DNA from: Viola odorata
Lineage: Eukaryota; Streptophyta; Magnoliopsida; Malpighiales; Violaceae
Assembly (NCBI GenBank): GCA_963691705.1
Contig: OY829538.1
Location: 48,945,151-49,009,150 of the forward strand
Length of the DNA stretch: 64,000 nt
Direction: 5' to 3'
The notes under the pieces are model-generated. The model ran no database searches. It saw nothing but the letters and a program-made list of their open reading frames with translations, and was not told the DNA's origin. Below are positions 1-11,772 of the stretch, piece after piece (the stretch's first letter is position 1; every line of letters starts with the position of its first letter). Position numbers and translations under genes: made by a program.

Positions 1-24
1 AGTGCCCGAAGGCTTAGACAATAC

Positions 25-2032
25 ATGTTGTATTACACAACGTGGCTAATTTCTCGCATGGATCCCTTGAAGTACATCTTCCAGAAACCGTACCTATCGA
101 GCCGGATTTGTAGATGGCAAGTGCTATTGGCCGAATACGAAATCATATATGTGACGCAAAAAGCGGTCAAAGCAAGCGCCCTCGCCGACCACTTGGCCGA
201 TCATGCCGTGGGAGAATACGAGTCCATGAGTTTTGACTTCCCTGACGAAGACATCATGGTAATTAGTGATGAAACCACCGAAGGTCTAGAAGAAGACGAT
301 TGGTGGACTATGTTCTTCGATGGTGCGGTAAACCTCTCGGGAAAAGGAGTAGGCGCAGTGGTCATAGCCCCAGATGGCCGTCAATACCCCATAGCATGCA
401 AGCTGAATTTTCCATGCACCAACAACATTGCCGAATACGAAGCATGCGTTAGTGGCCTAATGGCGGCGATTGATCTAAAAGTAAGGAAATTGAAAATCTT
501 CGGAGACTCGGCCCTTGTCATTTATCAAGCTCAAGACCTATGGCAAACCCGAGATTCTAAGCTTATACCATATCAAAAGTTGCTCACTCAACTCACGGGA
601 GAGTTTGAAGAGACCAAATTCGATCGAATTGATAGGGATAAGAATCGCTTTGCGGACGCATTGGCCACATTGGCTTCAATGTTCAAACTAGAATGTGGGG
701 TGATGCTCCAACCATTAAGGGTAGAAGTAAAGGAGGCCCCAACATGTTGCGCTACACTAGAAGGCAAACCCGATGGGCGGCCATGGTTCTACGACTTAGT
801 ACGATTTATCAAGAATCGAGAGTATCCGCCGGGGGCAAGCCAAGGTACTAAGAAAACCCTTCAACGTTTAGCCTTAGATTTCTACCTTGATGGCGAGGTA
901 CTATACAAAAGAAGGGCAGACGGAACCCTACTTCGTTGTGTCGCCATCTCCGAAGCTAAGAAAATCATAACCGAAATTCATGAAGGGGTTTGCTCCACGC
1001 ATGCTAGTGGGCACATGATGGCAAGACAAATAATGAGGCAAGGGTATTTTTGGCTCACAATTGAAAGGGATTGCATCGACTATTTCCGAAAATGCCACAA
1101 ATGCCAAATATACGCGGACCACCTCTATGTCCCTCCGACCCCCCTTTTTAATATGACGTCACCTTGGCCCTTTGCAATGTGGGGGATCGACATCATAGGC
1201 CAAATTTACCCTAAAGCCTCTAACGACCACCGCTTCATCCTCGTGGCCATCGATTATTTTACCAAGTGGGTAGAAGCCGTTTCTTACTCAAACATCACTC
1301 AAAAGACGACTGCGCCGTTCATTGAGAAGAACATCATTTGCCGTTATGGAGTCCCTGAAACGATCATTACGGATAACGACACTAATTTAAACGGAAAGGT
1401 GATCGTGGATCTTTGCCGACAGTGGAAAGTGAAACACCGCAACTCCTCGCTCTACCGCCCAAAGATGAATGGCGCGGTTGAAGCCACCAATAAAAACTTG
1501 AAGAAAATCATTCAGAAGATGGTGGTCACCCACAAAGATTGGCACGACATGCTTCCTTTCGCCCTACACGCTTATCGGATTGCAATCCGCACTTCTACAG
1601 GAGCAACCCCTTATTCCTTGGTCTATGGCATGGAGGCAGTAATACCACTGGAGGTAGAAATTCCTTCCCTCAGAGTCTTAGCCGAATCAGGAGTAGAAGA
1701 ATCAGATTGGGCGAGGGTGAGGTATGAGCAATTGAACCTTATTTCGGAAAAAACGCTTAGCCGCTATATGCCACGCACAATTATACCAACGAAGGATGGC
1801 TAATGCCTACAACAAGAAAGTGAGGCCACGTGAGTTCAAAATCGGAGACTTGGTGTTGAAAAAAATCCTCCCGCACCAGGAGGAAAATCAAGGGAAGTGG
1901 GCCCCAAGATATGAAGGCCCGTACATGGTCAAAAGCGCCTTCTCGGGTGGGGCTCTAAGGCTCGCCAACATGGATGGCGATGATCTACCGAGACCAGTAA
2001 ACGCGGACGCTGTCAAGATTTATTTTGCATAA
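25..2032 (+). pseudogene. Ty3/gypsy pol remnant: RNase H end, second RNase H, integrase
   Basis: The reading frame from 25 to 1803 encodes the end of the RT-linked RNase H (residues about 1-65). A second RNase H follows at about 92-225, with acidic residues in FFDGAVN, NNIAEYEA, FGDSALVI and RDKNRFADALA. The integrase comes next: an HHCC zinc finger at about 315-365, then the catalytic core with WGIDIIG, TDND and a glutamate in NGAVEATNKN. The integrase C-terminus continues in another frame from about 1796 to 2032, ending in the usual GPYMVK...VKIYFA-type tail. One or more small indels between about 1740 and 1800 therefore break the protein. The usual TDNG of the core reads TDND. No start codon belongs to this piece: its N-terminal part is outside the window. 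Confidence 0.88.
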
Positions 2033-2330
2033 CAAAATCTGTAACCCACATCTCATTGGTTGAGAGACATGGAGCTCTTCTCAACCAAACTCTTTAATGT
2101 TTGGTTCAAATCAATAAAATGAGGAATTGTTTTTCATAGAGTCGGTATGACCAAACATTTGTTGTTTAAATTTTATGACCAAGAAAGGTATTTTGGAGGA
2201 ACGTGGAAGGCATTCAGTTGCAAACATTAAGGCTATTTGATCTAGACAGGATAAAGGAAAAAATCGCAATTCTAGGGAGTTTATGGAAGTCAAATCGGAA
2301 AAATACGATCAAAGAAATCAAAGCATTTAG

Positions 2331-2383
2331 CTCTGGCGGCATACCGCCAGGAACGGACCTCTCCAGACGGTATACCGCCAGAG
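2331..2383. repeat. GC-rich inverted repeat between pol and extra ORF
   Basis: The left arm 2331-2346 (CTCTGGCGGCATACCG) and right arm 2368-2383 (CGGTATACCGCCAGAG) pair at 15 of 16 positions around a 21-nt loop. The left arm is also almost self-palindromic at 2334-2349 (TGGCGGCATACCGCCA). It stands out in AT-rich surroundings. Function unknown. Confidence 0.7.
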
Positions 2384-2681
2384 GCATTTTTATTATTTCT
2401 TCCTCCTTCTTTAAAAAACGCGTTCTTCTCTCTCTCATCCTCAAGAAACCAGCAAACTTCCCCTCTCCTCCAAATTCGATTTCTTCCACAAACAACACTC
2501 AAATCTTGTCCAAACCACACCAAATTTGGACCCAACACTCCTTACATCATCCTAAACAAAACCCATCCATCAATTTCAAAGATTAAAACCTAAAATCCAC
2601 TCCAATCTCACTCACAAAATTCCAAAAAACCTAACCCCCAAATTTTAGTTTTCTCCCAAAAACACCGATTCCTTCCATCCA

Positions 2682-3498
2682 ATGTCGGGGGGAACCTCTT
2701 CCAAGCGTACTAGGGCGGGTAAGGCCAAGAAACCCATAAGAAGAACTCGCCAACAGGCTGCCGGAGAGTCCTCATCCGCTCCTCTTCCCGAAACGCCGAA
2801 TTTTCGCTCCGTGGCTCGCTCGAATCCCAGCTTCTACATTCCTCCCAACTCCTTCAACGACTACTTCTTTATTTGTGCACCCTAGAGATGGATGTTTGAG
2901 TGAGATGACTGGCATGGATACGTGGATTATGCATAATTTGTTGAGGAGAAATGCGCTGAACCTAGGTTACCTAGTACTTAACTATATGGGGAAGGATAGG
3001 GTTCCCAAGAGTAAGGGCGCCACTGCTCATCTCCCTTATGCTTATTTGATAATGCTGATTTTGGAAGAGCATGGGATTATATTTCCTCCATCTCAAGAGT
3101 TTTCGTCGCACTGTAGAAAATATGATGTAAATCATATCTTTGCTTTCCTCAAACTTATGATTATGGATGGAAGGTTAGCCTATGCCCGACAAAGAGGAAA
3201 ATTTCACCCGAGTGTGGTTGGTGAAGAGGCGGCAGAAAATGAGAATGTCTTGGCCGGAGAAGAGATGTTGGGGGATGAAGAGCTTGATGATAGTCAAGAT
3301 GAGGATGAAGATGAGGATGCTAATTTTGCGGATCCCGGCGACTTGAGTGCTCAAATGACTGAGCTTCGAGTTTCCATGCACTCGAGGATGGACCAGTTGC
3401 AAACTTACATGCAGACTCGTCTCAACGGCCTCGAAGAATACAACCGTGACATGTTTCAAGCCATATTGGGTCGTCTTCCTCCTCCTCCTCCTCAGTAA
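2682..3498 (+). pseudogene. Extra ORF of element 1, resembling 'putative plant transposon protein' domain; frameshifted
   Basis: An ATG at 2682 opens a basic, low-complexity N-terminus (GTSSKRTRAGKAKKP) that stops at 2885. The homologous body continues in another frame from about 2875 to 3498. That body has the pattern LNLGYLVLNYM...LPYAYLIMLILEEHGI, which recalls the 'putative plant transposon protein' domain found in plant LTR elements. It is followed by an acidic stretch (DDSQDEDEDEDA) and a helical C-terminus ending in a proline run. The frame break near 2860-2885 means it is not translatable as one protein. It lies downstream of pol on the same strand, where some Tat elements carry extra ORFs. 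The family match is by eye; the biochemical role is unknown. Confidence 0.6.
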
Positions 3499-6252
3499 TC
3501 ACATTACCTAATCCAACTACATTTTTAGATCACCCTTCTTAGCTTTATTAGATGTTTATTTAACGTTTATGTTGGATAACTGTTGCACAAATACTTTATG
3601 AGGTGACTTGTAATTGATGTACTAGCTCCTTTATTTATTACCCATGGTTTTGCTAAAATTTAGCTTAAATATGCTCTTTTAGAAATCAATTGTCTTGAAT
3701 GTGATACTTTCTACCCTTTTTATTATTGACAAAAGGGGAGAATTACTTGAGAAAAAAAAATATATCATTTTTAGAAAAATCGTTTTATGGGTAGTAAGTT
3801 TTGAACTTTTGCTATGCTCCCATGAGCACTAATAATTTTTGTAGGGGAGAGCATTGAGGCTCCGAGATCAAAATTGACTGCATAAATGATGAGGGGAGCA
3901 TGTCGGCAAAAAGGGAAATAGGGGGAATAAAATTGTCTCTTTAAAAACCTTAAAATCCATAACAAAGTTAAAATTTTGTTAAAATAAATTCACAACTATC
4001 ACCATCGAAAAGGGGAGATCGTGGGCCCAAGGAGGGGCACATTAATCTTGTTTTTATAGACACACAAATTGAATAGAATACCAATGCAATTTGAAGGTAG
4101 AGTGTTTGTGTAATTCGCGATCGAAGATACCAAAGAGAGTAACAACTTCACTATCGCAAGCATAAAGATTCAAGCATATACTAGAGGAGCTCATTTTTTA
4201 GGGAAGTTCTTCTTCTACAATTCTCGTTTCCGTAATGTCCATTTTTGCAACTTACGTTTCTACGAGCTTAAAATTCCCGCGATTTACATTATTGCAAGAA
4301 TGTGTGCGTCATGTCTGTTGAAACTCTTAGTTTTTACGAAAAAACTTAAAATAAATATATTGCTTGGCCCGAAAATCCCACGTTTTCGAACATTTTTTTA
4401 ATCAAGCACATTTAACGTTTTTAGCTTGCGCTTTCATTAAAAAATATGTAAACCTACATGATCTTGTCTGTCAACTCTTATATCCACGACATGTTGGGAT
4501 GTAAGCAATCGCAAAATATATCCCTGTGAGTATCTTATGCCTTCACACATTTGCTTCTTTCGTGAGTGTAAATGCTAAACTAGGTGCTAATTAGATTTGC
4601 ATAATATCCAGGGTACATGAACTATCAGACATGGGATAACAATAAGATGACATTGGACTTTGCATTTTCTTCCTCTTTTAATTTATTTTTCCAACTAAAC
4701 CTACATCACCCCGCTACCAAAAAAAAAAACCCTTCAAAGTGAAACTCTCCCCGCAAACGAATGAACGCTCGACTAAAGCAATTGACCAAGGCACCACGAG
4801 CATGATAAACTCATCACAACGAATCAGTAAAACGAAAAAGGAAACCCCCACCCAAAGGTAACAATCCTCGCTAATACAAAAGCGAAAAGAACCAATCAAA
4901 GCTTGTTACCCAAAGAGGGAAGTCTAGACAAAGGGAATTGCACTTGCTTCTTTCATTTTCTTATACCTATAAAAGAGGGAAAGAGAAGAAAAATAAAAGA
5001 GAAAAAAAAAACAAACAAAGAAAAAACGAAAGAAAAAAAAAGAGGGAAGAAAAAGAAAAAGGAAGAGAAGAAAAAGAAAAAAACACAAGGAAGTGAGTGC
5101 AAAAAAAAAAGGAAAAGAAAAAAAAACCATCATTAAACAAAGTCCATCGAAAATAAACATGGAGAAGAACACCCCTTTCTCCCCAAATAAAAGAAGAAAC
5201 TCACAAACTTGGCTCCTCGCCACAGTCAAATCACCAAAAATCTTTTACCATGGTTTGCCCTCATCACAGTCGATTGTTGAACACAAACTCGTTAAAGCCA
5301 TCCAAAAAAAAGCAAGACAACAAACACGCACCACACAACACCATTTCTTTTTCGCAAAAATCTCTCCTTTTCCAATCTCTCGCGAAGTCCTCTCGATTAC
5401 TAGAATGCCCATACATGTGCATCTTCATTCGAAGTCCATTCACTCGGATTGACATTGCAAATTTAACTTTGGTGCTATGTTTATTGCATTTTTAGGAGTG
5501 TAAACACATAACCTGGTTTTTAGCGTGAGCACAAAACACTAATATCTAGTGAGGATTGCTTACATTTACATGTCGTGGGAAAGTCTTGTTCTTGAGGTCG
5601 TTATTTCCTGAACAAGACGCAGACGCTATCTAGACGGGGATCAATCATGTTTATATAAATGAAAACTGAATGAACATTTTACCAAAAAAAAAAAAACGTG
5701 AATTTATTTTCTTAAAACAAGGAAATCATTTTCAAACAAAAACTTGGGGGCAAGCCATGAGTTAAATGTAGGAATATTTAATGTTTCTCACATTATCATT
5801 TGCTCTCTTTGTTTCCATCTGTTGCTGCTTTGTGCTTCCTATTTACAGGATACAGATACGCTCCGATAGAACCACACCAACATTAGGTCTTCGATATAAC
5901 ATCGTTGTAATGCCCTCACCTGGGATTTTTATTGAAATCCAATCAACAAACGAATGGAGAACGTTACCACTCCCAAGTCAAAATATGGCGGATCACACGC
6001 CCTCACATCCAAATCGACTTCAGTTCACACGTCACCACCGATCCCGTTGAAGCAAGGTCCAAATCAAGTTGTGAAGAGCGGAATGGCCGTCCAAGACAAC
6101 CACCACCATCCATGTTGAGCCATCAGAATGCTCAAGCAAAGGTACGTTGCCCTGAACCAAATGTACGTCCCAAACTCTCATTTACCTTTTTATCAAAACC
6201 TATGAAGTACGAGGGATACCCTCACTTCACATCATCCTACATTTCTGCATAA
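3499..6252 (+). other. Non-coding 3' region of element 1 with a purine-rich tract
   Basis: No gene is recognisable here. The stretch lies between the extra ORF and the tandem array. It contains a tract of about 170 nt (4967-5135) that is almost entirely A and G on the plus strand. Reading frames across that tract are lysine-rich or phenylalanine-rich artefacts. The stretch probably belongs to the long 3' untranslated region of the retrotransposon. Confidence 0.6.
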
Positions 6253-6915
6253 ACTCCTCCTTGAGCGACTACTTTCTTGTCTTACTTTCATGTCTATCTA
6301 AAATACTCCTCCTTGAGCGACTACTTTTCCGCATACTATATCTAAAATACTCCTCCTTGAGCGACTACTTTCTTGTCTTACTTTCATGTCTATCTAAAAT
6401 ACTCCTCCTTGAGCGACTACTTTTCCGCATACTATATCTAAATACTCCTCCTTGAGCGACTACTTTCTTGTCTTACTTTCATGTCTATCTAACAAATTCC
6501 TCCTTGAGCGACTACTTTCTTGTCTTACTTTCATGTCTATCTAAAATACTCCTCCTTGAACGACTAGTTTTCCGCATACTATATCTAAATACTCCTCCTT
6601 GAGCGACTACTTTCATGTCTTACTTTCATGTCTATCTAAAATACTTCTCCTTGAGCGACTACTTTCTTGTCTTACTTTCATGTCTATCTAAAATATTCCT
6701 CCTTGAGCGACTACTTTTCCGCATACTATATCTAAAATACTCCTCCTTGAGCGACTACTTTCTTGTCTTACTTTCATGTCTATCTAAAAAATTCCTCCTT
6801 GAGCGACTACTTTCTTGTCTTACTTTCATGTCTATCTAAATACTCCTCCTTGAGCGACTACTTTCCCGCATATCTACCTAAATAAATCTCCTCCTTGAGC
6901 GACTATGTCTTTACA
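6253..6915 (+). repeat. Tandem array, 14 copies of a ~45-52 bp unit
   Basis: The core CTCCTTGAGCGACTACTTT recurs 14 times (one copy has GAACGACTAG). Two unit variants alternate irregularly: one continues TTGTCTTACTTTCATG, the other TCCGCATACTATATC. Both end TCTAAAATA or similar. The array ends about 170 bp before the LTR. Arrays in this position are a known feature of Tat-lineage 3' regions and can seed satellites. Confidence 0.93.
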
Positions 6916-7070
6916 TAATTCTACATTTCTGCATAAAACAATTACCTTTCAATACATGCATAACCTCATACCTCAACCCGTTATGATGTACTTCAAAACA
7001 TGGTAAAAACCGGGGCAACCATCTTTACTGCTAATCAAAAATTTCAGTTACACTGTATTTTTCATCAGAC

Positions 7071-7083
7071 AGTAAAGAGGGGG
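7071..7083 (+). other. Polypurine tract of element 1
   Basis: AGTAAAGAGGGGG lies four bases before the LTR start TGTTGCTACC. This is the expected place for the plus-strand primer. Confidence 0.75.
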
Positions 7084-7979
7084 CAACTGTTGCTACCTGA
7101 ATTTTGACTTACGTCACAACTCTCTCGTTTTATTTCATGTCACATTAATAGCCCATTTACGTCAAATTTCAATCGATTTTTAATCAAAGACTATTTATTT
7201 TAATATTTCATGTCATTTCGCGTCTTTTAAATTTTTCGTATTTTTCTCGTATTTTCGACTAAAACCGTATTTTTTGGTTTTCGTCAACGTATTTACGTAT
7301 TTTTATGTTTATTACATTTAATACCCCGTCTAGGTCAAGTTCTTGTCAATTCTTGGTCCTAGGCTAGTTTGTTTAAAATTTCGTGTCATCTCGTGCCTTT
7401 TATTTTTTTTCGTACTTTTAACTGTCTTCATTCGAACTTTTCTCGGTCTCGAGCAAGTTTTCTCGGACCAAGGTTTGAACACACTATTTCTTTGTTTGAT
7501 AATTACGTGTCAATTTTCTCTTTCACACCACCGCATTCAATTTCGTTCAATTTACGTCGTAAGGGCATTTATTTTGCGCACGAACGTGTTGACACTTCCG
7601 AAAGAGAAAATAAACACGTCACCTCAACTTTCGCGTTTATTCACTGTATATTAGTTTTCTCGGCTTATTTTTCTACACATAGTTGGATCTCGCTTCGGGT
7701 TTATTTTCATTTTCGAGCGATTTCGCTCGTACAAAAATATCCCGTTCGTACCCCAAAAATAGGATAAATGTTACATAAATGCCATTTAATTCCTTCTCAT
7801 CCTCCAGCTCACTGCCGACTCCCCTTTGATCATCACTAAGCCCCCTATAATCACTCTTGGCCACAAGAAACCCTAGCTAGCTCACTATATCAAGCTAGAG
7901 CACCATCATCACCCTCCCAAAAATATCCTCCGGCCATTCTCGACCAAGTATCCAACCGCCTCCACCTTGATATTTTCCC

Positions 7980-7987
7980 TATAAATA
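7980..7987 (+). promoter_or_regulatory. TATA box of the 3' LTR
   Basis: TATAAATA lies within CCCTATAAATAGCAACC, followed by a CT-rich leader. This is a classical plant core promoter and marks the likely U3/R region of the LTR. Confidence 0.65.
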
Positions 7988-8741
7988 GCAACCTTCAAGC
8001 AACAAGAAAAGGGCACCAAATCCTCCTCTTAATCTCTACTTCTTGCTCATCCATCTTGGCCATTAGCTCTCCCGGAAAGGTAATCTATCTCTCTCTCTCT
8101 AGCTTTCTTTAATTTTCGTTTTTCATTATAATGCATGAATAAACTGTAAAAACTTGCACAACATGCTTAGTTTTCATGATATAAATGCTTCCCTTGCTCC
8201 AATTTGAAGGCATGAGGCTTTGGGTAATTAATGGACATATATGCATATTAATTAACTAGCTCTTTCCATGTAAAATTGAAGCTATTCTTGACGTGTTTTG
8301 TTGCTATTTTTATGGCCATAATTTAGTGCTTTAGTAGGGTAATTATCGCAATCATTTTAAGTAAGGATGATGAAAGATGAAATTTTGAATATATGGCCAT
8401 GGTGGCAGGCTGGAAAATGAAGAAGGGAAGAAGAAGAAAGGTAAGGGCGGGAAAGGGTAAGAGCAAAGGTGATGGGCTTTGGCCCATTTTATGTGTAAAA
8501 ATTAAAATTTGGGCTTGGCTTGTGCCAAGCCCATTTTTTAATGCCCAAATTTTCAACGTGGGACCCGATCCATTAAATGTTTTCGTCAAAATCGTATGAA
8601 TGTTCGTATGCCTATTTTTGTGCTTAAGCGACGTTAATAAATGTTCATATGCCTATTTTGGTGATTAAAATGATGAAAAATCACATACTTTTAAAATGAA
8701 TAAAAATGTTCACATGTTTTATTTCTTATTACATGAAAACT

Positions 8742-9108
8742 TACATGATAATAATAATTATGCCATGCTAATTAAAATTTGTATGATAACAATAATTATG
8801 CCATGTTAACTAAAATTTACATGATAATAATAATTATGCCATGTTCACTAAAATTTGCATGATAATAAGGATTATGCCATGTTGATTGAGATTTACATGA
8901 TAATATTGATCATGCCATGTTAATTAAATTTGTATGATAATAATAATTATGTCATGTTAACTAAAATTTGTATGATAATAATAATTATGCCATGTTAATT
9001 AAATTTGTATGATAATAATAAATATGCCATGTTAATTGAATTTGCATGATAATAATAATTATGCCATGTTAATTAAATTTGTATGATAATAATGATTATG
9101 CCATGTTG
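8742..9108 (+). repeat. AT-rich minisatellite inside the LTR, ~37 bp unit, 9-10 copies
   Basis: The unit is close to ATGATAATAATAATTATGCC followed by ATGTTAATTAAATTTGT. Copies differ by a few substitutions and one-base indels. The array lies in the 3' half of the LTR. Confidence 0.9.
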
Positions 9109-10118
9109 TCCTTATATACGTATTCGTACAAAATAAATCGCTACGTGTTCACTTATTTTTTGTCAATTTAAGCGAGTATTGCATGAGCTTTTCTTTATTT
9201 ATTATTTCCGAAAGACGTTGCTAACATTCTCACTTTGCAAGGAAGATCAAGAGCACGCAACGCAAGTAAGCTCTCTAAGTCTCTTTTTATTTATTCAATG
9301 TCTTTTCGTAAATATTATTCGCATGAATGTTACTTAAAAATGCTAAAAAGCTTATAATCGTATGCATGATAAAATAAACTCGCATGCTTATATGTTTAGA
9401 TCACTCGTTTTGTACCATGAAATTAATTGCTATATTGATATGTGAGCATGGTGGCTTCCAATCCCACGCAATTATTGACATTCATGAAAACGTACGATGT
9501 TAGCATTGCCCATGTTAGGATCACGTAGTAATTAATTAATTAATCATGCATGGCTCGATGAAAAGAAGGAACGTCCACTCTAGCATAACGAACAAACGGT
9601 AACCCCGTCCTTCGTGTCCCTATCGGAAATAACATGTCCCTACGAAAATGCTAAGATGTAACGTCACCTTTGAGAGCCAAATCGTGTCAAAAATGTTTAG
9701 ATAATCGGAAAGTGACCCAATTCGGTAAGCGAACTTTGTTGGCACGATTCGATCATTGGCCTATGTAAATGATCGGAAAGTGACTTGAGTTCGTGGGAAG
9801 AGGAGGTTGACATGCTTCGATCGTTTAAACAAATCTTTGTATATCAAAACTGTCTTCAAACACCTTTATAACCGGTAACCTTTTTAGGGTGTGACTTGGG
9901 TGCCTAACACCTTCCCAAGTCCACAATACGACCTCGAACCTTTGTTCAATGGTTTGGACCAATTGTGCCTTAGTTTTATTTTTTATGCCATGACGCTTAG
10001 GTTCCCTAAACCTTAGAAAATAGGGTGGCGACTTCATTGTATTATGCGAAGCATCCATCTATGCTTAGCATCCGTCCCAAACCTTAAACTCGTTTTCAAC
10101 GAAAAAGGGGGTACGACA

Positions 10119-11304
10119 CCGGTGTTAGTGATTTTTTGTGTAAATAGATGAATGTGTGTTCAGATTACTACTTAGTAAATTATAGTGTAGTTTGATGTAA
10201 CATAAACTTCTACTAATGTGAAATTAGTGTGTTTGCTAGTAAATTTTTGCTGTGCATATATATTAGTTAGTCCAAGGGTTGGGAGTTTAGTATAAAACTC
10301 TTATGAACAGTAAAAGTGTCTCTGAATCATTTTTATGATTCACTCATGCGAATTGGATGATTCTAAAAGCATTAGATTCTAAATTAAAAGTTATAACTTG
10401 AGTCTAAAATTGACTCAGTTTGCACGGGTAGAATGAGAGCTGGACTAGTCCAAGGTTGAGGCGCAACCAAGACCTTGACTAGTGTCTAGGTGGCGTTCCG
10501 GTAGCTTGGTTAACAAGCAGCTGGGACGGGATGCCACAAGTATTGTCCTCAACAAAACTATAAAACGTCATTTAATTCTGAACGAGAGTGTCTTTTTTCC
10601 ACTTATCTTCTGAGCAATACAAAGGAGTATCGTCCTTAACAAACACATTTTTTATATATCATATGGTGATACAGGATCATACACATAGAGTCAATGAATC
10701 AAATTTATTAAAAGTTGGTGACGAAGAAAGATGAGAAAAACTCAATAAAAAGTGTTGAATAATATCTTATAGAAAAAAAATAATCTTATTTATAGTGGCG
10801 GAGCTTGAAATAGTTTCCCAGTCATATTAGGACCAATAATCCCTAAGATTAGAAAATTTATTGTCAAATCGAGTAAATATCTGCTTTAACAAGGCTGAAT
10901 GGTGTGAGTATCTATTAGGGCAGATCTAACTATTATCCCTAAGTTATTTCATTACGTTAGAAGATATATTTATTAAAAAAATAGGTTAATTTAATGAGAA
11001 TTGACAAATTTATCCGACCATTTAAGTGTTGTTTTTTTATTTTATTTTTGGATTTGGAAAGAATTAACGGGGCAAAATAAAACCCTCTCACCACTTTTTC
11101 AAATTTCTTCCCTTTGTTAAAAAAAGAGTAAGGTACATAAAAAAACTATAGTTTAGAAAAAAAATCATTTCTTCTCCTTATACTTTTAAAACTTATAATT
11201 TTAACCATATAGTTTCTTGAAAGTTACAATTTTGACTTTTATATTCAATTTTAAAAAAATTGGTAAGAAATGCAAAAAATATATGAAAGTTGGAGAAAAC
11301 ATGC
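10119..11304. other. AT-rich spacer, no gene seen
   Basis: No coding sequence is recognised. The part from about 11120 to 11300 resembles 19149-19300 (shared TATAGTTTCTTGAAAGTTACAA), which suggests a dispersed repeat family. Confidence 0.5.
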
Positions 11305-11312
11305 ATTAGAAC

Positions 11313-11764
11313 TAGGGGTGGCAATATGGACAATTGTCCATTTGTCCGTCCATATGCCCGTCCCGTTCGTCCATGTCCATTTAATAAATGGGTTGGGTTA
11401 GACCCGTCCAACTACATATACGGACGGACGGGACAAACCCAACGGGTTCCCGTCCGTCCGTTTATTATTTAATTTCTTAAAAAATAATTAATTTCTCAAA
11501 AATATTTTTTTTTCAAAAAAAGTACTTTTATTTTTTGAAAATAATAATTTTTAAAAAAATAATTTCCAAAAAAATAATTTTCAAAAAAATTCAATTCCCA
11601 GAAAGAATTATTATTGGACGGGAACCCGTCCCGTCCGTCCAAATTTAGATGGACGGATTTTGTCCGTCCGTTTATTAAATGGACTTGGACAAGTCCGTCT
11701 ATTTATTAAATGGACAAATGGGATTGCACCATGGACGTCCGTTCGTCCCATATTGCCACCCCTA
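11313..11764. mobile_element. Non-autonomous hAT element, 452 bp, 8-bp TSD ATTAGAAC
   Basis: The termini are perfect inverted repeats: TAGGGGTGGCAATATGG at the left, CCATATTGCCACCCCTA at the right. The 8-bp direct repeats ATTAGAAC flank it at 11305-11312 and 11765-11772, the hAT hallmark. The interior has no ORF but many copies of GTCCGTCC and GGACGG in both orientations, typical of subterminal transposase sites. Confidence 0.93.
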
Positions 11765-11772
11765 ATTAGAAC

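Larger units (their letters stand above)
1..10118 (+). mobile_element. 3' portion of a large Tat-lineage Ty3/gypsy LTR retrotransposon (element 1)
   Basis: The window opens inside pol of this element and runs through its 3' LTR; the 5' half and 5' LTR lie upstream of the window. The order seen is end of RNase H, second (archaeal-like) RNase H, integrase, a sense-strand extra ORF, a long non-coding stretch with a tandem array, a polypurine tract, and an LTR starting TGTTGCTACC and ending GGGTACGACA. The second RNase H, the long 3' non-coding region and the extra ORF are known traits of the Tat lineage. Pol and the extra ORF are frameshifted, so the copy is dead. Target duplication cannot be checked because the 5' end is missing. 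Confidence 0.85.
7088..10118 (+). mobile_element. 3' LTR of element 1 (about 3.0 kb)
   Basis: The LTR starts TGTTGCTACC directly after the polypurine tract and ends GGGGGTACGACA, so the ends form a short imperfect TGT...ACA inverted repeat. It contains a TATA box, a 37-bp minisatellite, and near its end GGGTGCCTAACACCTTCCCA, a motif I recognise from other plant Tat LTRs. The boundary is inferred from one LTR because the partner is outside the window. Confidence 0.75.

Noticed and set aside
4924..5229. Phenylalanine-rich minus-strand ORF
   Set aside because: It is produced by the purine tract on the other strand and has no domain.
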